From: an uncultured Nitrospirota bacterium | GTDB lineage: Bacteria > Nitrospirota > Nitrospiria > Nitrospirales > UBA8639 | Length of the DNA: 64,000 nucleotides | Direction of reading: 5' to 3' | Assembly (NCBI GenBank): GCA_937139405.1 | Contig: CAKZPV010000031.1 | Location: 186,001 to 250,000, forward strand | Shown here: one piece after another, positions 16,973 through 25,910 of the stretch | Numbering within the stretch: the first letter of the stretch is position 1 | Layout of the letters: each line of letters starts with the position of its first letter | Program-made: the position numbers and the translations under genes | The notes under the pieces: generated by a model | Told to the model about the DNA's origin: nothing | The model's input: the letters and a program-made list of their open reading frames with translations, nothing else | Databases searched by the model: none

Positions 16973-17374
16973 GTGAATAGCCTGTCTTTTCAGATTGAAA
17001 CAAATGTGGATCCCGCTGAAGTCGCCGATGTCTATCGACAATCAGGGATTACGCGGCCCATTGAAGACCTTCCCCGACTGACGCACATGCTGCAACATGC
17101 CAACCTTCTGATCAGTGCACGTGACCAGGGCCGACTCGTCGGCTTTGCTCGTGCACTGACTGATTTTAGTTATTGCTGTTATGTGTCTGATCTGGCGGTT
17201 GCTCAAGACTATCAACGCCAAGGAATCGGCAAGGAACTTCTACGCACTATGCAAAAGACATTAGGGGACAAGGTGATGGTGTGTCTCTTCTCAGCCCCCG
17301 AGGCCATGTCTTACTATCCTCACGCGGGATTTCAGAAAGCAGAACAGGCCTGGTGGATTCCCCGCAAACGTTGA
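16973..17374 (+). CDS. GNAT-family N-acetyltransferase
   Basis: A 133-residue single-domain GNAT. The acetyl-CoA pyrophosphate loop is RQGIGKELL, after the strand CYVSDLAVAQDYQ. The end (MSYYPHAGFQKAEQAWWIPR) is the usual motif B region. Start is GTG, 7 nt after the preceding gene stop. It transfers an acetyl group to an unknown amine; this short form resembles small-molecule or antibiotic acetyltransferases, but the substrate cannot be inferred. Confidence 0.85.
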   Translation: MNSLSFQIETNVDPAEVADVYRQSGITRPIEDLPRLTHMLQHANLLISARDQGRLVGFARALTDFSYCCYVSDLAVAQDYQRQGIGKELLRTMQKTLGDKVMVCLFSAPEAMSYYPHAGFQKAEQAWWIPRKR

Positions 17375-17421
17375 AAGGCCCCATCCAGATACAAATAGCG
17401 ATCAACAGTCCGCTGCCCTTC

Positions 17422-17775
17422 CTATTCTTTCCCGCGATAGACCCAAGAGAAATACAAACCAGCGACCGCTATGGTAAACAGTTGAATAGTATGGAGGATG
17501 GGACTGCGTTGTGCACCCTCCAATGGTGGTGAGAGAATAAAATGAAACCCCAAGAACTCGGGAGTTTGGTCTAGCGGAGTTTGCCACGGGGGAAAGAGCA
17601 CAGCCAGGATCAAAAGCCCTACCATGATATACAGAATCCGAAGGTTCAACGGCTCTTGTTGAGTTTCCGGTTCAGCGTTTCGGTCTACCCGAGTCCCACA
17701 TTTTGGGCAAAACCGACCTTTCAGAGTAAGTTCATACCCACACGACGAACAAGGTTTCGTAACGCTCACAGTCAA
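17422..17775 (-). CDS. Zinc-ribbon membrane protein
   Basis: A 117-residue protein. The N-terminus has a zinc ribbon with two CxxC knuckles: CSSCG at residues 9-13 and CPKCG at 23-27. After a short charged linker come two hydrophobic segments (ILYIMVGLLILAVLFP and TIQLFTIAVAGLYFSW), with a periplasm-facing loop between them. The TTG at 17775 and a GTG at 17769 are both possible starts; no good ribosome-binding site distinguishes them. Function unknown. It is convergent with the GNAT gene. Confidence 0.7.
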   Translation of the reverse strand: MTVSVTKPCSSCGYELTLKGRFCPKCGTRVDRNAEPETQQEPLNLRILYIMVGLLILAVLFPPWQTPLDQTPEFLGFHFILSPPLEGAQRSPILHTIQLFTIAVAGLYFSWVYRGKE

Positions 17776-18040
17776 ACTGACTTTCGAAAGATGGAAAATG
17801 GTGGAACTCCCATGGCTTCTCTATCTTGCCGACATTCTTCGAGTTCGTCTAGATAATCGCTAAAGAAATATTTGACCAAATTCATCTTCATTCCTATAAT
17901 TTATTTACGAACATCACCACCTCTTCTTTACTGAGTATCGTTGCCCCTCACATCATTTTGATTTTTTCTTGTCCCATTCACGCTGTTGGTCGTTGGACCA
18001 ATGCGGCGAACTACTGTCTCATCTTTTCAAAGGAAATGAC

Positions 18041-19108
18041 GTGACCACTTCCTCTTTTCGAGTGATTTCTGTGATTGGAGCAGGAGCCTGGGGGACTGCT
18101 TTAGCCCATTTACTTGCCACAAAAGGGCTGAATATTCGCCTCTGGGCTTACGAACCTGAAGTGGTGGAAAGTATACAAATCCAACGTGAAAATACGTGGT
18201 ATCTTCCGGATGTGGTCCTTCCTAACTCCATCCAAGCCATGAGCAGCTTATCTGATTGTATACAGGGTACCGATCTTATCGTATTGGCCGTGCCGTCTCA
18301 CACCATGACCAGCATGGTCTCACAACTTCGCCCTCTTCTGAAAAAGCCACTGCCCATCACGATAGCCTCTAAAGGCATTGAAGAAGATACACTCCTATTA
18401 ATGAACCAGGTCCTGGAAGGCCATTTACCAGAAGCTTGGCACACCTGGCTCACAGTACTTTCCGGCCCAAGCTTTGCTGCCGAAGTCTGTCGATGGAAAC
18501 CAACGACCATATTATTAGCCGGACGGGATTTCAATTTAGTGAACCGACTTCAACAGGTCTTTCTCACACCGCAGTTTCGTGTCTACGCTGGCCGAGATAT
18601 AATTGGAGCCCAATTAGGCGGAGCCCTCAAAAATGTCATGGCCATCGCGGCAGGGATCGTGGATGGTTTGGACTTAGGATCAAATGCCCGAGCCGCCCTC
18701 ATCACGCGAGGTTTGGCAGAAATGATTCGCTTGGGCCGAACGATGGGAGCCGACCCCTCCACATTTTATGGCCTATCAGGGTTGGGGGATTTGGTCTTGA
18801 CCAGCACTGGAACTCTCAGCCGCAATTACCAGGTGGGTCTCCAACTGGCGAAAGGAATAGATCGAACAACACTCAGTGCAAGCACTCGCACCGTCGCCGA
18901 GGGTATCACGACCGCTCGAGCGGCAATGGCCTTAGCTTCGAAACATCGTGTCGAGATGCCTATTGTCCAAGGAGTATATGGTGTGCTCTTTGAAGGAAAC
19001 AATCCACGCCACATTGTGAGTGATCTCATGTCGCGCACGGCCAAAAGCGAAACTGAACGCACGGGATCAGGCAGTATGCATACCTTTGCCCCCTCCAGTC
19101 ATTCATGA
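18041..19108 (+). CDS. gpsA: Glycerol-3-phosphate dehydrogenase [NAD(P)+]
   Basis: A 355-residue enzyme reducing dihydroxyacetone phosphate to sn-glycerol 3-phosphate for phospholipid synthesis in the cytoplasm. The NAD(P)-binding loop is GAGAWGTALA near residues 13-22. SKGIEEDT, GPSFAAEV and the catalytic-lysine segment GALKNVMAIAAGI are present. The GTG at 18041 is chosen because AAAGGAAA (18029-18036) precedes it and the encoded start aligns with family N-termini; the frame extends 24 codons further upstream without support. Its stop overlaps the larB start (ATGA), so the two are translationally coupled. Confidence 0.95.
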   Translation: MTTSSFRVISVIGAGAWGTALAHLLATKGLNIRLWAYEPEVVESIQIQRENTWYLPDVVLPNSIQAMSSLSDCIQGTDLIVLAVPSHTMTSMVSQLRPLLKKPLPITIASKGIEEDTLLLMNQVLEGHLPEAWHTWLTVLSGPSFAAEVCRWKPTTILLAGRDFNLVNRLQQVFLTPQFRVYAGRDIIGAQLGGALKNVMAIAAGIVDGLDLGSNARAALITRGLAEMIRLGRTMGADPSTFYGLSGLGDLVLTSTGTLSRNYQVGLQLAKGIDRTTLSASTRTVAEGITTARAAMALASKHRVEMPIVQGVYGVLFEGNNPRHIVSDLMSRTAKSETERTGSGSMHTFAPSSHS

Positions 19109-19881
19109 ATCAGAAACACCTGAGGCAGTTACTGAAAGAAGTGCAGGCTGGGAATGTATCGATCCCCAAAGCCCTTAGCCGTCTACGCACGCTTCCCTAT
19201 GAAGATTTGGGATTTGCCTCGGTTGATCACCATAGAGCCCTCAGGCAGGGATTTCCCGAAGTGATCCTGTGCGAAGGCAAAACGTCCGCACAAATTCTTG
19301 CTATTGCCAAAAAACTTCTCAAATCCAATGGCCCGTTTCTCGCCACTCGTACCGATCCTGCTATCGCCAAGCGACTGACCCGTTTACATCGCCGAGCGAT
19401 CTACCACCAAATGGCCAGAATTGTAGCCGTCGCCGACTCAACACGAAAACCAGAAGGGCTCATTGTGATAGTCACGGCGGGAACATCCGATATTCCGGTG
19501 GCCGAAGAAGCACGAGTCACCTCAGAAGTCATGGGCAGTCATGTCACTACGCTGTATGATGTTGGAGTAGCCGGCATCCATCGATTATTGGATAAGCAGG
19601 CAATCTTACATCAAGCGAACGTGGTGATCGTGGTGGCCGGAATGGACGGCGTGTTGCCGAGTGTCGTGGGAGGACTGATTGATCGCCCGATTGTGGCAGT
19701 CCCGACCAGTCAAGGATATGGCGCGAACTTTGGGGGACTTGCCCCATTACTGACGATGCTCAATGCCTGTTCCTCCGGCATCGGGGTGGTAAATATTGAC
19801 AATGGATTTGGAGCCGGCTGTCTGGCTCATCGCATCAATGCTGGGATGGGTTCTCTTCAGAAGTCAAAGAAGATTCGGTAG
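19105..19881 (+). CDS. larB: Nickel-pincer cofactor biosynthesis protein LarB
   Basis: A 258-residue protein. LarB carboxylates and hydrolyses nicotinic acid adenine dinucleotide in the first step of nickel-pincer nucleotide synthesis. The C-terminal half is PurE/AIR-carboxylase-like: VIVTAGTSDIPVAEEARVTSE, YDVGVAGIHRLL, VVAGMDGVLPSVVGGLI and AVPTSQGYGANFGGLAPLLTMLN. The ATG overlaps the gpsA stop by 4 nt. Its last 47 bp overlap the 3' end of the convergent FlgD-like gene. larC follows about 1.5 kb downstream on the same strand; larE is not in the window. Confidence 0.93.
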   Translation: MNQKHLRQLLKEVQAGNVSIPKALSRLRTLPYEDLGFASVDHHRALRQGFPEVILCEGKTSAQILAIAKKLLKSNGPFLATRTDPAIAKRLTRLHRRAIYHQMARIVAVADSTRKPEGLIVIVTAGTSDIPVAEEARVTSEVMGSHVTTLYDVGVAGIHRLLDKQAILHQANVVIVVAGMDGVLPSVVGGLIDRPIVAVPTSQGYGANFGGLAPLLTMLNACSSGIGVVNIDNGFGAGCLAHRINAGMGSLQKSKKIR

Positions 19882-20776
19882 GGACCGGATCAATAGGCGG
19901 TTCAGAAATAGGTTTTGAAGTTTGATCCACCATCGCCGAAGGAGCTTCGGAGCCAACAGGAACAGATTCCAAGGAGTCGGCTTCCTTTAATAACACCTCT
20001 CCTGGCACGAGATCTTCCATGATTTCATTCACTGTTTCTTCCTTAGTTTCAGCCCCGGCCGACCCTTCTAGCACTTGAGGGCTACCATCAACATCTTCTC
20101 CAGGAGTGCCTGAATTTTCCTCAGTGACTACTCCGCCTTCAACCACAGAAAGATCTTTCGCAGCCAATTCCTCCTGTTCAAGCGCTTCAATCTCCGCAGG
20201 CACCTCAGGCTCAGGTGGCAGAGGAGGCAAAACTTCACCAGCATACGCTAAAGCCTCTAACGTCCCTTGCACACGATGAGACACAACTTTTGTTCGAGGA
20301 CCATTCCCCTTATCTTCCATCACTTTGGCTTGAATCTCATAAAAATACGAACCATCCGGAACTAACTGTTGATATTGATCCTTCCCATCCCACACCAAAT
20401 CCACCGGCACCAAATTCAGAAGCCCTCCTTGAGTAACTTCTGCCAACGACAATCGTTGACTCACAAAACTCATGGATTTACGGGTAGGCGAAGTAATCAA
20501 CGCCGAGACTTCCAGGACTTTGTTGTTCACAGCGGATAACGGCACCTTCACCATCATGGAAAGCGTCATAGGGCTCTTTCCAAGAATAAAAGGATCGGGA
20601 AAGGTTGCAATCTCCTGCACTTTAACCGGCGAAACAAAGCGTTTTCTCTTTTTTCTGGCATCAGCCTGTTCACAAAGAAACAACGTCACAATCACGCTCA
20701 GGCATATCACCAGTAGTTTCGGCCACATTCCTTTACCCAACAGACACCTCTTTCCTTCTATATGTTTCGCAGACAT
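19835..20776 (-). CDS. Exported FlgD-Ig-like protein with acidic tail
   Basis: Up to 313 residues, with an alternative ATG at 20728 that puts the start directly at the signal sequence (WPKLLVICLSVIVTLFLC, then ADARKKRKR). Residues about 45-175 look like an Ig-like/FlgD-type beta domain ending in LVWDGKDQYQQLVPDGSYFYEIQAKV, the usual FlgD_ig signature. The C-terminal ~135 residues are Glu/Pro/Ser/Val-rich low complexity, highly acidic and probably disordered, unlike the basic N-terminal part. Likely periplasmic; function unknown. The gene ends inside the convergent larB, an overlap of 47 bp. Confidence 0.7.
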   Translation of the reverse strand: MSAKHIEGKRCLLGKGMWPKLLVICLSVIVTLFLCEQADARKKRKRFVSPVKVQEIATFPDPFILGKSPMTLSMMVKVPLSAVNNKVLEVSALITSPTRKSMSFVSQRLSLAEVTQGGLLNLVPVDLVWDGKDQYQQLVPDGSYFYEIQAKVMEDKGNGPRTKVVSHRVQGTLEALAYAGEVLPPLPPEPEVPAEIEALEQEELAAKDLSVVEGGVVTEENSGTPGEDVDGSPQVLEGSAGAETKEETVNEIMEDLVPGEVLLKEADSLESVPVGSEAPSAMVDQTSKPISEPPIDPVPTESSLTSEENPSQH

Positions 20777-21440
20777 CCTTATCTATTGTGCCAAACAATT
20801 TCTCTTCACACCAATGAAATTCCAAATTTTTTAACCATTCTTGATTTCTATGCTCTTTGGAATGGTCAAGGCTTCACCTTGATTAACTCATAGGCAAATG
20901 CCTAGCGTCTCCAGGGCATACAAACGAACTACGTCCTGTTCGTCGAGTTTTGCGGACAGTTGTATTACCCATGTTGAACATACCTACCCATTTTCTTCTA
21001 CACTCTCAAGAACGGCTGAAAAATCAGATATATTGATGGACGACGTGATGTCATGCTTATTAAGCCAGTTGAGTAACTCATCTTTCTTCTTTCCCACAGG
21101 ATCAAGTATTTCCAACTGTTCTTCCCCATGAACTTTTCTAATTTCCAATTCATTCATACACCCGAAGCCTATGATTAATATCATGTACGCCAGTATGAAT
21201 CTGTATTTTTGTGAAATTAATCACTGCATAGAATATGAAACCCTTTAAAATTAGTAGCTGAATAGTGCCCAATTAACTCAGACCAACAGTTACTTAATTA
21301 TCCTCCAGAGTCCCTCTAATCCAAATATTCCGTTTTCATTCTCTCCTCTGCATTTTCTTGATCAGGTACTGACGTAGAGTCGCATTGAGGATATTGATGT
21401 GATAGATTTTCATCTTGGGATATTTTTTCTACAAACCCTT
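20777..21440. other. Intergenic region with one doubtful small gene
   Basis: About 660 bases between the FlgD-like gene and larC. It holds one doubtful lipoprotein-like frame (20984-21184, minus). The rest shows no repeat, RNA gene or clear promoter. The larC promoter must lie in the right part. Confidence 0.5.
20984..21184 (-). CDS. Possible small lipoprotein, start unclear
   Basis: A 66-residue frame from an ATG. If the frame is read 12 codons further upstream, it gives SQKYRFILAYMILIIGFGC: a basic start, a hydrophobic run and a Cys like a lipoprotein signal, followed by a charged, foldable mature part of about 58 residues. The upstream stretch has no ATG, GTG or TTG start, only ATT, and there is no ribosome-binding site. 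It may be a real lipoprotein with a rare start, a decayed gene or chance. Confidence 0.35.
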   Translation of the reverse strand: MILIIGFGCMNELEIRKVHGEEQLEILDPVGKKKDELLNWLNKHDITSSINISDFSAVLESVEENG

Positions 21441-22670
21441 ATGAACAAACATCTTCACATTGATGCATTTTCCGGTGTCAGCGGGGACATGTTTCTTGGC
21501 GCCCTAGTAGATACTGGTGTTCCGTTATCCGCTCTAAAAAAAGGTCTGAAAGCCTTAGGCATCAAAGGCTATCGACTTTGTGATCAACAGGTGATTCGCA
21601 ACAGCCTTCGAGCCACGAAGGTGGATGTGGAAATCCAAAAAGGTTTTACGAAACCGTTATCACTTACAGCTATTAAAAAAACGTTAGCGAATAGCCGTCT
21701 GCCAGACGCCATTCGTACTCAGGCATTGCAGACATTTCAGCTCATTGCTGAAGCTGAAGGAACAGTGCATGGGAAATCCCCTGCAAAAGTACACTTTCAT
21801 GAAGTGGGCGTCATCGATTCATTGGTAGATATTGTGGGAACTTTGTTAGGCATAGCACATCTGAATGTGACAACGATTTCATGTTCCCCTATCAACCTTG
21901 GATCTGGCACGATTTCCACGGCACATGGAGAGCTTCCCGTTCCCGGACCCGCTGTTGCCCATATGGCTCAAAATGTTCCCATTTTTTCCAACGGTCCAGC
22001 GTTGGAATTCACCACTCCTACCGGTATGGCTTTAGTTAAAACTCTTGTAAAGAATTGTATGACGCTTCCACCTTTAACGCCACACACCGTCGGTTATGGC
22101 GCGGGTACAGCCGATCCTGAGGGTTGGCCAAATGTGCTTCGGCTCTTTCTAGGGCAAGAGGAAGCAGAATCATCGATCACCTCTGAACGGATTATTCAAC
22201 TGGAAACCAATATTGATGATATGAATCCGCAATTGTATGACCTGATGATGACCCATCTCTTTGACGCAGGAGCCCTAGATGTGACCCTGACTCCAACCAT
22301 GATGAAACGGAATCGTCCCGGCACGATTGTCTCTGTGGTCGCTTGGCCCAATGATCTCCAAGTCTTAACAGCCATCCTGCTGTCGGAAACTTCTACCCTC
22401 GGTGTTCGAGTTCAAGAACTCTCGCGTGTGGTTGTCCCTCGTCGGATTCAAACAGTTCGACTGCCTCATGGTTCAGTTCATGTCAAAATTGCGGATCTTG
22501 GTCATGGTGAGGTGAAGATCACACCGGAATATCGAGATTGTGTTGCACTTGCTGTGCGCACCATGCAGCCTGTTCAAACCATTATGGACCTGGCCCGACA
22601 AACAGTTACAGAGACCAACAAGTCGAAAACGACTTCTAGATTAAAGAAACACACCAGGAATTCTCGATAA
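21441..22670 (+). CDS. larC: Nickel-pincer cofactor nickel-insertion protein LarC
   Basis: A 409-residue protein that inserts Ni into the pyridinium-dithiocarboxylate mononucleotide cofactor in a CTP-dependent step. The family start IDAFSGVSGDMFLGALVDTG is present. FHEVGVIDSLVDIVGT, the TPTGMALVK loop and LETNIDDMNPQLYD follow in order. In some species larC needs a programmed frameshift to join two halves; here it is one uninterrupted frame. The ATG at 21441 fits family starts, though no ribosome-binding site precedes it; an in-frame GTG at 21399 has GAGG 10 nt upstream. pdxA starts 12 nt after its stop. Confidence 0.93.
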   Translation: MNKHLHIDAFSGVSGDMFLGALVDTGVPLSALKKGLKALGIKGYRLCDQQVIRNSLRATKVDVEIQKGFTKPLSLTAIKKTLANSRLPDAIRTQALQTFQLIAEAEGTVHGKSPAKVHFHEVGVIDSLVDIVGTLLGIAHLNVTTISCSPINLGSGTISTAHGELPVPGPAVAHMAQNVPIFSNGPALEFTTPTGMALVKTLVKNCMTLPPLTPHTVGYGAGTADPEGWPNVLRLFLGQEEAESSITSERIIQLETNIDDMNPQLYDLMMTHLFDAGALDVTLTPTMMKRNRPGTIVSVVAWPNDLQVLTAILLSETSTLGVRVQELSRVVVPRRIQTVRLPHGSVHVKIADLGHGEVKITPEYRDCVALAVRTMQPVQTIMDLARQTVTETNKSKTTSRLKKHTRNSR

Positions 22671-22682
22671 GATCATTCCCAC

Positions 22683-23747
22683 ATGGCTGCCTTACCTCAC
22701 CCGAAACCGATTCTCGCCATCACCATGGGTGATCCAGCCGGCATCGGCCCTGAAATTATTGTAAAAGCCTTACAGATGCCAAAGGTGTGGCGTATATGTC
22801 GGCCCCTGATTATTGGTAGTCGACCGATTCTCGAACAGACAATTCAATCACTCAACACTTCTCTTGTGATCGTCTCCATAGATGATCATGAGGAATCCTC
22901 AGCGAAGCAAGCGTTTCGACGTGGTCGCTTACCTTTATTTGAACCTTTTTCTAAGCCGGTGCATTCACTCAAGCCGGGACGCATCTCTGCCAAATCCGGA
23001 GAAATGGCTGTGACCTGTATACAATCCGCTGTGAGGTTGGCCCAAGCGGGTTGTGTCGGTGGTATTGTGACAGCGCCGATTAACAAAGAAGCGATGCATC
23101 TAGCGGGACATCTATACCCCGGGCATACGGAAATGCTGGCCGATCTAACTAAAGCCAAAGAGTCCGGCATGATGATCATGGGTGGTTCTCTCAAAATCGT
23201 CTTTACAACAACTCACATAGCATTACGAGATGTTGCTGAAACATTGACCGTTCAAAAAATTGTGAAAGCCATTCGTCTGGCACACTTTGGTCTGAAACAA
23301 TTATTTGGTGTGAAAAAACCTCGGATTGCAGTCGCAGGATTCAATCCCCATGCAGGAGAAAATGGCTTGTTTGGAGACGAAGAACAGCGACTTATTCTGC
23401 CAGCCATCAAGCGAGCCAGGGCCCAACAGATTGCTTGTAGCGGACCTCACCCTGCAGACACTATGTTTGGCAAGGCTTTAACTGGAGCCTTTGATGGCCT
23501 TGTCGCGCTCTATCACGACCAAGGTTTAATCCCTTTAAAAACCGTAGCCTTTGGCCATTGCGTGAACATCACGGTAGGCTTGCCCATCCTTCGCACATCA
23601 GTTGATCATGGAACAGCTTTTGATATTGCCGGAAAAGGAATAGCTGACCCCACGAGTTTGGTGGATGCCATTGAAATGGCCGCACAGTTGGCTCCCATAT
23701 TCACATCTCGAAAATTAGATAGAAAAATGTTTACTCGAAAAGGGTAA
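22683..23747 (+). CDS. pdxA: 4-hydroxythreonine-4-phosphate dehydrogenase
   Basis: A 354-residue NAD-dependent enzyme in the DXP-dependent route to pyridoxal 5'-phosphate. It carries the signatures ITMGDPAGIGPEI at residues 13-25, TAPINKEAMHLAGHLYPGHTEML (metal/phosphate site), FNPHAGENGLFGDEE and ALYHDQGLIPLK. Length is slightly above the usual ~330. It starts 12 nt after larC on the same strand and is likely cotranscribed, although the two pathways are not linked directly. Confidence 0.95.
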   Translation: MAALPHPKPILAITMGDPAGIGPEIIVKALQMPKVWRICRPLIIGSRPILEQTIQSLNTSLVIVSIDDHEESSAKQAFRRGRLPLFEPFSKPVHSLKPGRISAKSGEMAVTCIQSAVRLAQAGCVGGIVTAPINKEAMHLAGHLYPGHTEMLADLTKAKESGMMIMGGSLKIVFTTTHIALRDVAETLTVQKIVKAIRLAHFGLKQLFGVKKPRIAVAGFNPHAGENGLFGDEEQRLILPAIKRARAQQIACSGPHPADTMFGKALTGAFDGLVALYHDQGLIPLKTVAFGHCVNITVGLPILRTSVDHGTAFDIAGKGIADPTSLVDAIEMAAQLAPIFTSRKLDRKMFTRKG

Positions 23748-23828
23748 AGCGAAAAGAATTCTTCCTCCGCAATCTTTTCACCCCTTAGGCTTCACGTCTC
23801 ACGTGTTTTAGGAAATATTCGTTCTTCC

Positions 23829-25235
23829 ATGGCTCTTTCTCCCTCAAACTCCAGGAAATTTGCCTGCAAGGTTCTGCAGACCATTTTTCGAACTCAAGCC
23901 TTTGCCGATGATGTGTTCGATGCCACAGTCAAAGACGTCATGTTGTCCGAGTCAGATCGCGCATTGGCCTTTGAACTTGTCTATGGAGTCTTGCGACGTG
24001 CAATGACGATAGATTGGCGGTTGGATTATCTTTCCCGAAAACCCATGGCTCGCTTGCCACTGAATGTCGCCACGGTCTTAAGGGTGGCGGCCTATCAATT
24101 ACTCTATCTAGACCGCATTCCCAACTCCGCCGCTGTGAACGAGGCCGTCAAACTCATTCGGAAACAACCAGGACATGATTGGGGAGGACTAGTGAATGGC
24201 ATCCTGCGCAATCTCATTCGGCAACCAGCTCCCTCTCTTCCTGACATAACGACGGTCCCTATTCAAGCTCTCTCCCTTCACTACTCCTGCCCGGTCTGGA
24301 TGGTAGAACGATGGATCAAAGCCTTTGGACTCACCGCTTCCGAAGAACTCTGCAGGAAGACCTTGGAAATCCCCCCAATGACTCTACGGACCAATACCTC
24401 ACGTTGTTCCCGCAAGGCCCTAATAGATCGTCTGGAGGCGGAAGGAATTTCTGTGCAAGAAACTCCAGTGAGTCCATTGGGAATCACAGTGGAAAAATGT
24501 GGCAATCCTGGCGATTTTTCTGTTGTGCAGGACGGATGGTGCTATATTGAGGATGAAGCGGCTCAGCTTATTCCTCCTCTTCTTGATCCACAACCCGGTG
24601 AAAGAATTCTTGATGCTTGTGCAGCTCCCGGCGGGAAAACCACACATCTCGCTCAACTCATGCAGAACCAAGGCACAATCATCGCGCTTGACCATCGAAG
24701 CGAACGACTCACCCGCCTCGCTGAAAATTGCCAGCGGTTAGGGATGACTATTGTTCACATGCATGGACATGATGTCGCGACTGATTCGCCCAACACCCTA
24801 CCCACATCCCATGATTCACCTCTAGCAGCCACAGCCTATCTCAGAAAACCATTTGATCGTATCTTGGTTGATGCCCCCTGTTCAGGACTAGGCATCTTAC
24901 GACGGCATCCCGAAGGAAAGCTGTTGAAACAAAGCTCAACGATTGATCAATCCTGTCACACTCAAAGGCAAATACTTGATCATGTCTGCACCCTCTTGAG
25001 ACCAGGGGGAATCATCGTCTATAGTGCCTGTTCAATTGAACCGGAAGAGACCACAGAAGTCATCTCCGCGTTTTGCCAAGAACATCCAGATTTTCAACCA
25101 GAACCCGTCACACCTTGGGTGCCCAAAGCAGGGCTTTCACTCGTGACTGATCAGGGTCATTTGTGCACTGCCTTTCAGTCGTTTACCATGGATGGATTCT
25201 TTGCATGTCGATTGAGAAAATCTGATACACCATGA
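23829..25235 (+). CDS. rsmB: 16S rRNA (cytosine-967-C5)-methyltransferase
   Basis: A 468-residue methyltransferase that puts m5C at position 967 of 16S rRNA. The N-terminal ~150 residues are a NusB-like RNA-binding domain ([36 protein letters not shown]). The catalytic domain has the SAM motif [31 protein letters not shown] with the release Cys, and [10 protein letters not shown] with the nucleophilic Cys. Length is typical. It overlaps rpe by 4 nt (ATGA), so translation is coupled. Confidence 0.95.
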   Translation: MALSPSNSRKFACKVLQTIFRTQAFADDVFDATVKDVMLSESDRALAFELVYGVLRRAMTIDWRLDYLSRKPMARLPLNVATVLRVAAYQLLYLDRIPNSAAVNEAVKLIRKQPGHDWGGLVNGILRNLIRQPAPSLPDITTVPIQALSLHYSCPVWMVERWIKAFGLTASEELCRKTLEIPPMTLRTNTSRCSRKALIDRLEAEGISVQETPVSPLGITVEKCGNPGDFSVVQDGWCYIEDEAAQLIPPLLDPQPGERILDACAAPGGKTTHLAQLMQNQGTIIALDHRSERLTRLAENCQRLGMTIVHMHGHDVATDSPNTLPTSHDSPLAATAYLRKPFDRILVDAPCSGLGILRRHPEGKLLKQSSTIDQSCHTQRQILDHVCTLLRPGGIIVYSACSIEPEETTEVISAFCQEHPDFQPEPVTPWVPKAGLSLVTDQGHLCTAFQSFTMDGFFACRLRKSDTP

Positions 25236-25903
25236 CGACCCCCTTAATCGCCCCTTCAATCCTATCCGCCGACTTTGCGCGTTTAGCTGACGCCGTCCAA
25301 CAAGTGGAAGCGGCAGGAGCTGACTGGATTCATATTGATGTGATGGATGGCCACTTCGTGCCCAATCTCACCGTAGGCCCGCCCATGGTAGAAGCACTTC
25401 GCAAGGTGACAGCGTTGCCCTTAGATGTCCATCTCATGATGACCAACCCTGATGAGTTTATTCCAGAATTTGCCAAAGCAGGGGCTGATATTCTGACAGT
25501 GCATGTGGAGGCCTGCCCTCATCTTCATCGAACCGTTCAGTCTATTAAAGAACTCAACGTGAAGGCCGGAGTCAGCTTAAACCCTGCCACCGCTGCCACC
25601 ACGTTAGAGCATATTATTGCCGATGTGGATCTGGTATTAGTGATGTCCGTCAATCCCGGGTTTGGCGGACAAAAATTCATCGAATCCACATTGAATAAAA
25701 TTCGCCAGATTCGGGCTATGATTTCGGAGTCAAATGGTTTGTCCTATCTCGAAGTGGATGGCGGGATTACCGTAAAGAATGTGGCTTCTGTTCTGAAAGC
25801 TGGGGCCAATGTTCTCGTAGCAGGCTCAGCCATTTTTGGCAGCGACAATATGTCTGACACCATTCGACAACTGCGTAAAGCCGGGCAGACAGTAACTGTT
25901 TAA
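25232..25903 (+). CDS. rpe: Ribulose-phosphate 3-epimerase
   Basis: A 223-residue TIM-barrel enzyme interconverting D-ribulose 5-phosphate and D-xylulose 5-phosphate. It has the signatures [52 protein letters not shown] and [11 protein letters not shown], including both catalytic Asp residues and metal-binding His residues. The start overlaps the rsmB stop. pheS follows 7 nt downstream. It serves the pentose phosphate pathway or a carbon-fixation cycle; the window does not show which. Confidence 0.96.
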   Translation: MTTPLIAPSILSADFARLADAVQQVEAAGADWIHIDVMDGHFVPNLTVGPPMVEALRKVTALPLDVHLMMTNPDEFIPEFAKAGADILTVHVEACPHLHRTVQSIKELNVKAGVSLNPATAATTLEHIIADVDLVLVMSVNPGFGGQKFIESTLNKIRQIRAMISESNGLSYLEVDGGITVKNVASVLKAGANVLVAGSAIFGSDNMSDTIRQLRKAGQTVTV

Positions 25904-25910
25904 TTACTCT

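Noticed and set aside
21441-22670. Programmed frameshift in larC
   Set aside because: Some larC genes need one; here the frame is continuous across both halves.
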